Assembly (NCBI RefSeq): GCF_014205165.1
Contig: NZ_JACHMZ010000001.1
Span: 4,756,501-4,820,500, forward strand
Origin: Micromonospora carbonacea
Lineage (GTDB): Bacteria; Actinomycetota; Actinomycetes; Mycobacteriales; Micromonosporaceae
Length of the DNA stretch: 64,000 bases
Direction of reading: 5' to 3'
Notes under the pieces: model-generated
Told to the model about the DNA's origin: nothing
What the model saw: the letters and a program-made list of their open reading frames with translations, nothing else
Databases searched by the model: none
Translations under genes and position numbers: made by a program
In this document: piece after piece, positions 27,900 to 35,856 of the stretch
How positions within the stretch are numbered: the stretch's first letter is position 1
How the letters are laid out: every line of letters starts with the position of its first letter

Positions 27900-28493
27900 G
27901 TGGACCGATCCGGGGACGCCGCCGATGTCCGAGTCCAGCGGTCCAAGGCGGCGGTGCTGGCCAAGACGTACGAGTTGCTGACGTCCGGTGGCATCGGCGG
28001 TGTCAGCATCGACGAGGTGTCGCGCCGCTCGGGGGTGGCCAAGACCACGATCTATCGCCACTGGCCATCGCGGGCCGCGCTGCTGGTCGAGGCCTGCTCG
28101 ACCATCGGGTCGGCGCCTCCGGTTCCCGACACCGGCAGCTTCGGCGCCGATCTCGCCGCGCTGACCGAGGAGCTGGCCGAGCAGCTACGCAGCGCCCGCT
28201 GGGCGGCGGTCCTGCCCTCCATCGTGGATGCCGCCGAGCGCGAGCCGGAGCTGGCCGGGCTTCATGCGGATCTGCACGCCCGCTTGATGGCTCCATTCGG
28301 TGCGGTGACCGAACGCGCGCGAGCCCGGGGCGAACTCGCCGCAGACAGGGAACCGGCCGACGTCACCGCCGCCATCGCCGGCCCGCTGTTCTACCGCCGC
28401 TGGTTCTCCCGCGAACCACTCGACGCCGCATTCGTCCGGCGCGTCGTCGAGGACGCCCTCGGCCACCTCAGCGTCCGGCCCCACTCGACCTGA
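27900..28493 (+). CDS. TetR-family transcriptional regulator
   Basis: 197 aa. HTH: KTYELLTSGGIGGVSIDEVSRRSGVAKTTIYRHWPSRAALL; the C-terminal domain is of the TetR_C_16/AcrR-like kind. GTG start 27900 follows GGGAGATC. It is divergent from the VOC gene and next to a long palindrome, which it probably binds. A 21-bp repeat begins seven bases after its stop. Confidence 0.92.
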   Translation: MDRSGDAADVRVQRSKAAVLAKTYELLTSGGIGGVSIDEVSRRSGVAKTTIYRHWPSRAALLVEACSTIGSAPPVPDTGSFGADLAALTEELAEQLRSARWAAVLPSIVDAAEREPELAGLHADLHARLMAPFGAVTERARARGELAADREPADVTAAIAGPLFYRRWFSREPLDAAFVRRVVEDALGHLSVRPHST

Positions 28494-28500
28494 AAGGGCA

Positions 28501-28521
28501 CAACTGCAAGATCGCCGGTCA
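28501..28521 (+). repeat. 21-bp direct repeat, right copy
   Basis: Second copy of CAACTGCAAGATCGCCGGTC plus A (see 25281-25301), just after the TetR stop and touching the 3' end of the 82-aa gene. Confidence 0.7.
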
Positions 28522-28767
28522 TCCACCGTCGCCGGCCCGGCGCGGGGCATCCCCGTCGGGTTCCGGGGGCTGGGCTGTCGGGTGCCACAGGTGCACCCGC
28601 GTGGCGGCGCGGAGCACGTGGCGGGCGGCGGCGGCCGGCGGGCAGTCCGCCGTACGGCAGGTCGGGCAGCGGCCGTCGGAGGCGGGTCGGTGCTCGCGCA
28701 GGACCCAGCGGGCGGTGAGGATGAGCCGGTTGCGGATCTGCGCCAGGGACAGGAACGGCGCGGTCAT
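28519..28767 (-). CDS. Small Cys-motif protein of the XRE cassette
   Basis: 82 aa, not recognised. Starts MTAPFLSLAQIRNRLILTAR, then a CPTCRTADC cluster that could bind zinc, and a tail with RVHLWHPTAQPP. The ATG lies two bases past the XRE stop, so translation is coupled. A decayed duplicate of this gene and of the regulator lies at 26823-27235, showing that the pair moves or duplicates as a unit. Confidence 0.72.
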   Translation of the reverse strand: MTAPFLSLAQIRNRLILTARWVLREHRPASDGRCPTCRTADCPPAAAARHVLRAATRVHLWHPTAQPPEPDGDAPRRAGDGG

Positions 28768-28769
28768 CC

Positions 28770-29972
28770 TCAGGTCACCCCGAGCGCGGCGGCGAGCCGG
28801 ACGACCGTGGCGGGGGCGTGCGGGTCGCGGGCGACCTGGGCCACGATGTCGCGGGCGGCGGGGCGGTGGCGCACCTCCGCCGGCGCGACGCGGTCGGCCT
28901 CGACCAGCGTGCGGGCGGCGCGGGCCGGGTCGCCGGCGTGCAGGTAGGCGCGGGCGGCGTCGAGCAGGTGCGCCGCCCGGTGCTCGGCGGGCAGCCACCG
29001 CCACCCGTCCCGCGCGAGGGTCTTCTCGTGCCAGGTGACGGCGTCGTGGGCGTGGCCGAGGTCGAGGGCGGCGGCCACCCGGGCCAGGTCCACGGCGGTC
29101 GGCCCGAACGCGGTCCGATGGTGGTCGTGGCCGTCGCCGACCCGGGCGGCCATGCCGGCGGCCTCGTCGAGCAGGTCGGCGACCGTGCGGTCGTCGCCGT
29201 GGCGGGCGGCGGCCAGGGCCCCCTGCACCAGCAGCGCCCCGCACAGCGACAACTCCGCCGGTGCCGCGTCGTCGGGGCCGGGCGGGGCGATCCGGTACGC
29301 GGCGGCCAGCGCCGTCGACAACGCCGCCCGCACCCGACCCGAGGCGCGCAACACCTGGCCGAGCTGCACCGTCGCGCCAGCCACCAACACCGGATCGCCG
29401 GCCGCCGTGAGCATCGCCCGGTCGGCGACCAGCCAGGCAAGCTCGGCCTCGCCCAGCTTCACCAGCAGCGACGTGGTCAGCCGGTACGTCTCCACCACCG
29501 TCGCCCGACCCCGCCCCGGATCGTCGGCGTGCGCGCGTTGCGCCCCGGCCAGCAGCTCCGGCAGCAGCTCGGCCACCCGCGGATACCGGCCATGCTGAAA
29601 GGTGATCCAGGCATGCCCGACATCCCGCGCCACCCGGTCCGCCGGCACCCCCGGGCAGCCGACCACCGGGCGTCCCACCGCCATGTCGTACGTCGACAGC
29701 GCCTCCCGGATCCCCTCCACGCCCGCGATCCGCCCGGTCACGTCGGCAGGCCGGGCATCCCGGCCCAGCAGCACCGCCGCCTCGATCCGCAGCACGGCGG
29801 CGACCTCGTGCAGGGTCGACACCCGGTCGAGGGACCGCACACCCCGCTCGACCTTGTCCACCCAGCTCTTCGACTTGCCCAACCGATCGGCGAACACCTG
29901 CTGCGACAACCTCCGCCGCCCCCGCCAGTACGCGACCCGCCGGCCGACCGGCAGCGGCTCAAGGCTGTCCAC
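28770..29972 (-). CDS. XRE-family regulator with TPR-like C-terminal region
   Basis: 400 aa. N-terminal HTH (RRLSQQVFADRLGKSKSWVDKVERGVRSLDRVSTLHEVAAVL, residues ~18-62), then about 300 residues of Ala/Leu/Arg-rich helical repeats (RVAELLPELLAGAQRAH, YLHAGDPARAARTLVEAD) resembling TPR regions of actinomycete plasmid- and conjugation-linked regulators. GTG 29972 is chosen from where the HTH begins and its overlap with the upstream 56-codon gene; the frame is open further without a good start. First downstream partner is the Cys-motif protein. An internally deleted copy lies at 27015-27235. Confidence 0.85.
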   Translation of the reverse strand: MDSLEPLPVGRRVAYWRGRRRLSQQVFADRLGKSKSWVDKVERGVRSLDRVSTLHEVAAVLRIEAAVLLGRDARPADVTGRIAGVEGIREALSTYDMAVGRPVVGCPGVPADRVARDVGHAWITFQHGRYPRVAELLPELLAGAQRAHADDPGRGRATVVETYRLTTSLLVKLGEAELAWLVADRAMLTAAGDPVLVAGATVQLGQVLRASGRVRAALSTALAAAYRIAPPGPDDAAPAELSLCGALLVQGALAAARHGDDRTVADLLDEAAGMAARVGDGHDHHRTAFGPTAVDLARVAAALDLGHAHDAVTWHEKTLARDGWRWLPAEHRAAHLLDAARAYLHAGDPARAARTLVEADRVAPAEVRHRPAARDIVAQVARDPHAPATVVRLAAALGVT

Positions 29973-30129
29973 GACGCCACCGCCGGTCGGGCACCGCCTT
30001 GGTCGTCTCCTCGGCCGGTATCCGCTCGGCCTCCGCCTGCGCGAGGAGTCGTTGCTTGGCGGCCTCGTGCTCGGCCGCCTGGATCTGCTCACCCCGGCTC
30101 TGCGCCGGATCCCGCTCCTCACCGTGCAC
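29959..30129 (-). CDS. Small charged helical protein, first gene of XRE cassette
   Basis: 56 aa, not recognised: Glu/Gln/Ala-rich helix (EQIQAAEHEAAKQRLLAQAEAERIP) likely to form a coiled coil. GTG 30129 is chosen because AAGGAGG lies five bases upstream, the strongest ribosome site in the neighbourhood. Its stop lies 12-14 bases inside the XRE gene start, suggesting translational coupling. The divergent partner is the short GntR gene. Confidence 0.6.
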   Translation of the reverse strand: MHGEERDPAQSRGEQIQAAEHEAAKQRLLAQAEAERIPAEETTKAVPDRRWRRGQP

Positions 30130-30356
30130 CTGCTCCTCCTTGGAATGCTCATCGGGACCAGCCGAGAAACCGTTGGTACAGGTGGCCGGAGGCGTGGATG
30201 CCCGGTCGCGGGGCTGCGCCGGACATCCACACCAGCGAGGACGCCCACAGCGCCAACCGGGGGGAACGCCCTCCTCCGCAACCTCCCATAGGTACCGTTG
30301 GGTAGTCAAGGGCTGGCGTAGGTGGTCTACTCGTGTTGCCAACCGAGGGGAACACC

Positions 30357-30572
30357 GTGCCACCGCGTTACCGCTACGAGCAGATTGCCGACAACCTCGC
30401 CGAACGCATCGCGACCGGCGAGTTTCCGCCAGGCTCCAAGCTGCCCAGCCGCCGCGAGTTGATCGAGCACTACGGCGTGACGGAGCCCGTCATCGACCGC
30501 GCCATGCAGGTGCTACGGATCAAGGGGATGACCGAGACACTGCCGGGCGTGGGCGTTTTCGTGGCCGAATAG
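30357..30572 (+). CDS. Short GntR-family DNA-binding protein
   Basis: 71 aa consisting of little but a GntR winged helix: YRYEQIADNLAERIATGEFPPGSKLPSRRELIEHYGV through IKGMTETLPGVGVFVAE. It lacks the effector domain (usual length 230-250 aa). GTG 30357 follows GAGGGG. Such stand-alone GntR wHTH proteins are common in actinomycete accessory regions beside XRE regulators. Divergent from the XRE cassette; the 227-bp gap between them holds the promoters. Confidence 0.88.
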   Translation: MPPRYRYEQIADNLAERIATGEFPPGSKLPSRRELIEHYGVTEPVIDRAMQVLRIKGMTETLPGVGVFVAE

Positions 30573-30722
30573 GGCTCACTGGCACCCGGGACGCCGGGAG
30601 GCACCCGCTTCTCCTGCCCGATTCTGCCCACCCTTGCCCTCGACCGGACCGACGTCACCCATTCCCCACCTACGCTGGCCACTCGGCCGGCGGGGCGCGT
30701 CATCGTGTCCAGTTACTTGCGA

Positions 30723-30974
30723 CTAGCGAACCGGCTCCAGGTGGCGACGCTTGAAGACCTGCAAGGCCGAGATGGGGAGAAAGTGGGTCACCTTCGCGGC
30801 ATTGACGAACTGCTCATCACTCCTAGCGAAGCGGGCATAGACATCGCCAGGGATCTCAGCCTCTACCCGCCGATCGCTGCCACTCAGCAGCGCCATCCGA
30901 GACCATGCTCGAAGCCGGAGAGTTGCCGCCAGGTTGCCTCCAGGAGGGGAGAGAAATCGCGCTACGTTTGACAA
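30723..30974 (-). CDS. Possible small hypothetical protein
   Basis: 83 codons from a TTG, or 57 from an internal ATG (30896). The stretch AEIPGDVYARFARSDEQFVNAAKVTHFLPIS looks protein-like, and the plus-strand frame over the same bases does not. There is no good ribosome site and no recognised family. It lies in an accessory region of lower G+C. The remaining 573 bp between the GntR stop and the next gene hold nothing else that I can support. Confidence 0.35.
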   Translation of the reverse strand: MSNVARFLSPPGGNLAATLRLRAWSRMALLSGSDRRVEAEIPGDVYARFARSDEQFVNAAKVTHFLPISALQVFKRRHLEPVR

Positions 30975-31026
30975 AGCCCGCGCCCGCCCACCTAGTCCGG
31001 GCGAGGCGGCTTCGTCGCATCCGGAG

Positions 31027-31479
31027 CTACTTCCTCTTCTCCCAGGTGCCGCAATCGTTCGTCTCGAAGTCCTGCCCCTTCCTCAGCACCACAGTCGGGC
31101 GGCCCCCTCCCGGGATGTCGTTGGCAATGATTTTCTCCCCGTTGCTGCCGCTCTTCGTGATTGCCCAGTAGCAGTCGGAGGGCACTTGGGCGGTCACCCG
31201 GTACGTGCCAGCTGGGAAGTCGAGGCCAACCGTCCAGGTACCATCGTCGATGGTCGGCGGAGGGGGCGGTGGAGGCGGTGCCGGCTTCGTCGTAGCCGAG
31301 GGTGAGGCAATCGATGGGGATGGGCTCGGGGTGGGCACCTGCCAGGTGGCCCGCCCTTGAGCGTAGACGCAGTTGTAGGTGCGGCCGTCGTCGCCGACGG
31401 CTGATGCATTCGTGTTCTCGCAGAGGTAACCGATTCCCACACGGCTGTACCTCGGACTGGGGGTAGTAGAGGTAGACAC
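31027..31479 (-). CDS. Membrane-anchored extracytoplasmic protein, 5' end apparently lost
   Basis: 150 codons from GTG 31479, but the frame continues upstream to about 31665 with a convincing anchor: NARKRQALITCGATVAVLAI, then AVGSYEAGR, i.e. a basic stretch and a membrane helix. No ATG, GTG or TTG exists upstream of the helix, so the true start is lost or unusual. After the helix: Ser/Thr-Pro linkers (PSPSPSIASPS, PPPPPPPP) and a C-terminal beta domain with Cys pairs (GTYRVTAQVPSDCYW; DFETNDCGTW), a pattern seen in secreted actinomycete proteins. It ends against an integrase remnant on the other strand, consistent with truncation by recombination. Confidence 0.6.
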   Translation of the reverse strand: MSTSTTPSPRYSRVGIGYLCENTNASAVGDDGRTYNCVYAQGRATWQVPTPSPSPSIASPSATTKPAPPPPPPPPTIDDGTWTVGLDFPAGTYRVTAQVPSDCYWAITKSGSNGEKIIANDIPGGGRPTVVLRKGQDFETNDCGTWEKRK

Positions 31480-31696
31480 CTCAGGATCGGAACTGGCGCG
31501 ACCGGCCTCGTAGGAGCCAACAGCGATCGCGAGGACTGCGACGGTGGCTCCGCAGGTGATCAGGGCCTGACGCTTGCGCGCGTTCGGCTTGCCGTTGACG
31601 GCCGGGGAGGCGTGGGCATGCCGGGCACCGTAGCGGCCAAGCGGCCCGATCCGGTGAGAGCGTCAGGTAGCCGACTAGACGTGATATTCGGCGCGG

Positions 31697-31900
31697 TTGG
31701 GTGTCCTTTCGATCGGGCTGCGATTCCACGACCTGCGCCGCTCCTACGCGATGTGGCTCGCCTCCGACAGCGTCCCGATCAACGACGTCGCCAAGGTGAT
31801 GGGCCACGAAAAGATATCCGCCACCATCAACCGATACACCCACTCGACCAGCGGACGTGGCCGCCGAGTGCTGGCGTCGTTGGGCGCCTACCGCTGCCGG
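31697..31900 (+). pseudogene. Tyrosine-recombinase (phage integrase) C-terminal remnant
   Basis: The plus strand encodes GLRFHDLRRSYAMWLASDSV and GHEKISATINRYTHS: the HxxR box, the GH box and the catalytic Tyr of tyrosine recombinases. Nothing of the N-terminal or core-binding domain precedes it. It is a 3' remnant of an integrase, 1.5 kb from tRNA-Val, a typical attachment gene. Confidence 0.82.
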
Positions 31901-31981
31901 GACCGTAGAACGAGTCTTGTGCAGGAGGTCGAGGCAGCCGGTAAAACCGAGGGCCTTGATCTCCTCGACAAGGTGCTTGAT

Positions 31982-32013
31982 GCCAACGCCGGGGTCCTCG
32001 GCCCGGCGTTGGC
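31982..32013 (+). terminator. Hairpin after integrase remnant
   Basis: GCCAACGCCGGG (31982-31993) pairs perfectly with CCCGGCGTTGGC (32002-32013), loop 8 bases. It lies about 80 bp after the integrase Tyr codon, plausibly the old integrase terminator. Confidence 0.6.
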
Positions 32014-32162
32014 GTAGGTGTTCGCGGTAGGGTCGACGGGGCTGGCACGGTACTTGGTCGGGCCGGTAGACGCTCCGTCACCACCGAGTGTGAGACAGGG
32101 GCCGCTTGTTTGACAGAACCGCCGTTTTGGTGCTGGCGGCCTCGGCATGCCGGGCGGTGATC

Positions 32163-32813
32163 TCAGATGGTCACTTCCCAGGTGGCGGTCAGGGGGCCCA
32201 GAAAGGGTTGAGTGATCCAATCTTCGTGCAGGGGATGCGAGGTTTGGCGTTGCCAGGCCGCCCACCAGGAACCGTGAGAGAGGAGGTTCCAGCGTGGGTC
32301 GGCTTGGAGGAAGTCGAGAAGGCCCAGGCGCACCGATGGGGCGTTGAGGTTGTCCAGCACTACTATCCCGCCGGCTCGGAGGCGTTGAGAGGTGTAGAAC
32401 CAGTCGATTATCGGAACGGGAAAGCCGTGGCAGCCGTCTATGAAGACCAGGTCCAGCGGAGTTCGGTTCAGGGTCGGCAGGACGAACTGGGAGAGGCCCA
32501 GCTCTATCCGGAGGCTGGAAGCGTCTATGCCGCGGGATTCCAGGTAGGCGGATAGGTGTTCCTTCTCCTGCGGGGATGGCGTGATGCAGGTGTGGTCGCA
32601 CTGCCATAAGGCGAAGAGTGCCGTAGATACACCCAGACCCGTTTCCAGGGTTCGGGTTCCTGGCGGGCAGTGCTGGGCCATGAACTCGTAGCACGCCTGC
32701 TCGGTGCGCCAGACGCCGTCCGGTGGGTCGCCGGGATTCCCGGCGGTGGTGGGGTGGACCGAGGGTGGGTCCGCGAGGATCCGGGTCACTTGGCCAAAGG
32801 CGTCGTCGAGCAT
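32163..32813 (-). CDS. Class I SAM-dependent methyltransferase (Methyltransf_24 type)
   Basis: 216 aa from ATG 32813, chosen for GGAG six bases upstream; a TTG at 32873 would add 20 residues. SAM-binding motif I reads TLETGLGVSTALFAL; motif IV region LDLVFIDGCHGFP; then GGIVVLDNL, the pattern of class I methyltransferases acting on small molecules or sugars. Codons are less G+C-biased than in neighbours, which suggests recent arrival. It lies between the integrase remnant and tRNA-Val. Substrate unknown. Confidence 0.82.
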   Translation of the reverse strand: MLDDAFGQVTRILADPPSVHPTTAGNPGDPPDGVWRTEQACYEFMAQHCPPGTRTLETGLGVSTALFALWQCDHTCITPSPQEKEHLSAYLESRGIDASSLRIELGLSQFVLPTLNRTPLDLVFIDGCHGFPVPIIDWFYTSQRLRAGGIVVLDNLNAPSVRLGLLDFLQADPRWNLLSHGSWWAAWQRQTSHPLHEDWITQPFLGPLTATWEVTI

Positions 32814-32873
32814 GGCGGCTCCGCAGGCGAGTGGCGATTCTAGGTCACCGTCATTCAAGCGGGTGGAAAGCAA

Positions 32874-33350
32874 ATTTTGAGAGTGCTTCCGGGCTCTCTA
32901 GGGAGTTTCCTAGATCCACCTACGGGCGATTGCCTCAGGGCGGGCAGTCGCGGTAGAAATGTCGAGCGGCAGGGCCGCAACGCCACTGTGGAGCGCCGTG
33001 TCCGGCTATCAACGCCGTGCCGGGAGGAATCCCAAAAGCCGACTATCGCATGTGCTGATGTGACGATACGCGGCTAAGGTCTCGTTGTAGCCAACGGGAT
33101 CGTCGAGGGCCGAGAACGGCGGCCGGCTGATTGATCACTCGGACTTGTGCGGATCAGGACGAGGCGACAGGCCAGCCGCCGGTGCTGCCGCCGTACACAG
33201 CGTTGGCGATGGTCTTGTGCGCTGTACGGCAGAATCCAGCCTCTGATGTGCTCGGCTGGGGGTCGGCGACCGCGGAGCGCTACCAGAACGGGCTGAAACC
33301 CCGATCGCTCAGAGACGGTAGCCACTCAGGCCAGTCAGCCAGGAACAGCA
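32874..33350. other. Gene-free stretch beside tRNA-Val
   Basis: About 480 bp of mixed composition with no frame I can support on either strand. A plus frame reaching into the tRNA (ending GDTGIEPVTSSV) is a translation artefact of the tRNA complement. It may be the scar of an integrated element. Confidence 0.5.
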
Positions 33351-33382
33351 AGGGGGCATGCCCACATTCGGACATGCCCCTT
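33351..33382 (-). terminator. tRNA-Val terminator hairpin
   Basis: AGGGGGCATG (33351-33360) and CATGCCCCTT (33373-33382) form a stem of about 9-10 bp, five bases past the tRNA 3' end on its transcript. Confidence 0.75.
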
Positions 33383-33386
33383 GGCC

Positions 33387-33461
33387 TGGTGGGCGATACT
33401 GGGATCGAACCAGTGACCTCTTCGGTGTGAACGAAGCGCTCTCCCGCTGAGCTAATCGCCC
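33387..33461 (-). tRNA. tRNA-Val(CAC)
   Basis: The minus strand folds as a complete cloverleaf: acceptor GGGCGAT/ATCGCCC, D arm GCTC-AGCGGGA-GAGC, anticodon arm CTTCG-TTCACAC-CGAAG with anticodon CAC (reads GUG), T arm ACTGG-TTCGATC-CCAGT, discriminator A and encoded CCA. It is 72 nt plus CCA. It is a likely past integration site for the element whose integrase remnant lies at 31697-31900. Confidence 0.97.
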
Positions 33462-33511
33462 TCAGCGACGATGACTCTACCTGATCGAGGGACCGGACCG
33501 CGAATCCGGGG

Positions 33512-34087
33512 TCAGTGCGTCGCGAGGTAGTGCAGCACCCCTGCCACCAGGTCGATGCCGAGGCTGTACTTGAGCGACAGCCAGACGACCGTGGCGACGA
33601 AGACGAGGCCCACCGACCCGAGGACGAGGCGCACGGGCAGTGACCGGCTGGTGGCCCACCGGGTCCAGGCGTGCACGTGCCGGCGGGTGAAGGCGAGCAG
33701 CCGGCGGGCCCAGTGGAACTCGACGGCCCAGACGCCCAGCCCGGCGATGACGAGCAGCCAGCCGGGGCCGGGCAGCGGGATGAGCGCGATGCCGACGGTG
33801 ACGACGATCGCACCGGCGACGGCGATGAATATCTTGAGGGCGACGCGGCCGGTGGGGTTGGCGCGGATCAGGTCGAGGGTGGTGGCGACGCGCTGCCGCA
33901 GGCGGCCACCGCGCCGTTCGGCGACGGCTGTCCCACCCCCGGTCGGCGCGTCGCCGGGTGTTCCCGGGCCGCGCCGGCCACGTTGCTGCTTCGGCACTGC
34001 GTACCCCCGCCTTTCGGCTGCCCGGACCCCGCCGTTCGGGTTTCCGGACCGGGCCGCGACATCCACTGAGGATCGGTTCGTGGTCAT
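33512..34087 (-). CDS. TIGR02611-family membrane protein
   Basis: 191 aa. Basic, Gly-rich cytoplasmic tail (1-85), two hydrophobic segments around IFIAVAGAIVVTVGIALIPL and LVIAGLGVWAVEF with the conserved PLPGPGW motif between them, then a third helix near LVLGSVGLVFVATVVWLSL. This is the PGPGW/TIGR02611 family of actinobacteria, function unknown. ATG preceded by weak GGGGG. Confidence 0.85.
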   Translation of the reverse strand: MTTNRSSVDVAARSGNPNGGVRAAERRGYAVPKQQRGRRGPGTPGDAPTGGGTAVAERRGGRLRQRVATTLDLIRANPTGRVALKIFIAVAGAIVVTVGIALIPLPGPGWLLVIAGLGVWAVEFHWARRLLAFTRRHVHAWTRWATSRSLPVRLVLGSVGLVFVATVVWLSLKYSLGIDLVAGVLHYLATH

Positions 34088-34362
34088 TTCGTCCCCCAGT
34101 GTCGTCGCGGCCCGTCACTCCATCGGACCACTGGACGTTACCGGAGTAAGTCGACGTCTGAACCAACCCCGACGCCGGGCGGGATCAAGCATTGGGCAAA
34201 ACCGGATATCGTACAAGAATTTTCACATTCTAACGGCGTTTCCGACCCTCTTCCCACCACAGGGTGAAGTCAGCGTATGGCGGAGCGTAGCCAGAGGTAG
34301 CACCTGAGTATGGGGAAAGCGGGACACGCGCGTTCCGCAGCGGTGCCGGGGGGAGAACGTCC

Positions 34363-34794
34363 ATGAGTGTCATCCGACCGACGACCGTAGAGGTCGAGAC
34401 GTCGCTAAGGCTCGTCGCGCCTGACGCCACCGCCTTGCCGGTGCGTGCCAGCCTGCGTTACGACCCTGCTGACCCGTATGCGGTCCATGTCCTGTTCCAT
34501 GCCGAATCGGCCGGCGGCGAGGCGGTGAGCTGGTCGTTCGCCCGCGAGCTGCTGGTCACCGGCCTCGACGAGCCGGCCGGCATCGGCGACGTGCGGGTCT
34601 GGCCGTGGGCCACCCCGCGCGGGGACTTCGTCGCGCTGGCGCTGTCGTCCCCGGACGGCAACGCCCTGTTCGAGGTGCCGCGCAGCGTCCTGGTGCGCTT
34701 CCTGCGGCGCACCTACGTCGTCGTCCCGCGCGGCCGGGAGGCCGACCACCTGGACGTCGACACGGCGGTGACCCGGCTGCTCGCCGGTCGCTGA
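34363..34794 (+). CDS. ssgB: SsgA/SsgB-like sporulation and cell-division regulator
   Basis: 143 aa SALP-family protein. LRYDPADPYAVHVLFH, WSFARELL, GDVRVWPW, ALSSPDGNALFEVP and VPRG are the family signatures. The length and sequence fit SsgB, which marks division sites and recruits FtsZ in sporulating aerial hyphae of Streptomyces and is conserved in Micromonospora. ATG follows GGGGGGAGAAC. Monocistronic, followed by a strong hairpin. Its presence supports a sporulating actinomycete. Confidence 0.93.
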   Translation: MSVIRPTTVEVETSLRLVAPDATALPVRASLRYDPADPYAVHVLFHAESAGGEAVSWSFARELLVTGLDEPAGIGDVRVWPWATPRGDFVALALSSPDGNALFEVPRSVLVRFLRRTYVVVPRGREADHLDVDTAVTRLLAGR

Positions 34795-34804
34795 CCACGC
34801 CGCA

Positions 34805-34845
34805 CCCGGGGCCGCGCGGATCTGCCGAGTCCGCGCGGCCCCGGG
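34805..34845. terminator. Hairpin terminator between ssgB and convergent SDR
   Basis: CCCGGGGCCGCGCGGA (34805-34820) pairs perfectly with TCCGCGCGGCCCCGGG (34830-34845), 9-base loop. Confidence 0.8.
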
Positions 34846-34877
34846 CTGTCACCGACCATGGGGTACGCGCTGCGCGT

Positions 34878-35654
34878 TCAGCCGTGCGTCGTGACCCCGC
34901 CGTCGACGGGGATGACCGCGCCGGTCAGGTAGGCACCGGCCCGCGACGCCAGGTAGATGGCCGCGCCCGCCATGTCGTCGGGGCGACCGATGCGGCCCAG
35001 CGGCACCTGCTTCTCGATGGCCGACCGCGCCTGCGGGTCGTCCAGGGCGAACGCCATCATCTTGCTCTCGAACGGGCCGGGCGCGATCGCGTTGACGGTG
35101 ATCTGCTCGCCGGCGAGCTGGTGGGCGAGGCTGCGGGTGAGCATGTGCACGGCCGCCTTCGTCGCCGAGTACGCGTAGACCTCCAGCCACGGCACCCGGA
35201 TCCCGTCGATCGAGCCGATGTTGATCACGCGGGCGGGGTCGTCGGCGCTCGCCGCCGCCCGCAGCTCGGGCAGCAGGGCGGTGGTGAGCCGGAAGACGGC
35301 CTTGACGTTGACGGCCCACAGCTTGTCGAAGGCGCTCTCCGGGTACGTCTCCAGCGGCGCGCCCCAGGTCGCCCCGGCGTTGTTGACCAGCACGTCGAGC
35401 CGGTCCGTCCGCTCGCGGACGGCGGCGGCCAGCCCGAGCGCGCCCTCGTCGCGGCTGAGGTCGGCGGGGATCGCCTCGCAGCGGCCCTCGGCCGAGAGCT
35501 CCTTGGCGACGGCCTCGCACACGTCGGCCTTGCGGGACGAGATGACCACGTGCGCGCCGGCCCGCACGAAGCCCCGGGCGATCATCAGCCCGATCCCCCG
35601 CGATCCGCCGGTGACCAGGACCGTCTTGCCTTCGACCGAGAACAGATCTGTCAT
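34878..35654 (-). CDS. SDR oxidoreductase (3-oxoacyl-ACP reductase/gluconate dehydrogenase-like)
   Basis: 258 aa classical SDR: TGGSRGIG, VNNAGATWG, Ser in NIGSIDG, YSATK and the C-terminal GAVIPVDGG. ATG 35654 is chosen because GAGGGG sits six bases upstream, too close for the ATG at 35660. A perfect 12-bp palindrome lies 54 bases upstream and may bind a TetR-type regulator. Substrate not determined. Confidence 0.9.
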   Translation of the reverse strand: MTDLFSVEGKTVLVTGGSRGIGLMIARGFVRAGAHVVISSRKADVCEAVAKELSAEGRCEAIPADLSRDEGALGLAAAVRERTDRLDVLVNNAGATWGAPLETYPESAFDKLWAVNVKAVFRLTTALLPELRAAASADDPARVINIGSIDGIRVPWLEVYAYSATKAAVHMLTRSLAHQLAGEQITVNAIAPGPFESKMMAFALDDPQARSAIEKQVPLGRIGRPDDMAGAAIYLASRAGAYLTGAVIPVDGGVTTHG

Positions 35655-35707
35655 GCCCATCCCCTCGCTGTTCGGCGGGCCGCCGGGCACCCGCCGGACC
35701 CGGGCAC

Positions 35708-35719
35708 TACCGATCGGTA
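35708..35719. promoter_or_regulatory. TACCGATCGGTA palindrome upstream of SDR
   Basis: Perfect 12-bp palindrome in the SDR promoter region, extended by A-C on one side (ACTACCGATCGGTAACG). It resembles TetR/FadR-type operators; no adjacent TetR gene exists. Confidence 0.5.
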
Positions 35720-35856
35720 ACGTAGCCCGCCGGCCGCACCCCGACAAGCCACCGTCCCGCCGGACGCCACGCCGGGGCGCGCCGCAGGGCCAGGTGGCGA
35801 CCCTGACAGTCCCGTCGGGATGCGACCGTCCCGCGCGCGGGATACCGTCGCAGGCG

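Noticed and set aside
30573..33386. Second copy of the tRNA-Val 3' end as an att site
   Set aside because: No match to the T-arm/acceptor sequence of the tRNA was found in this stretch, so an intact element is not supported.
33131..33430. Plus-strand protein frame ending GDTGIEPVTSSV
   Set aside because: Its 3' part is the complement of tRNA-Val; this C-terminal string is a familiar mistranslation of tRNA DNA.
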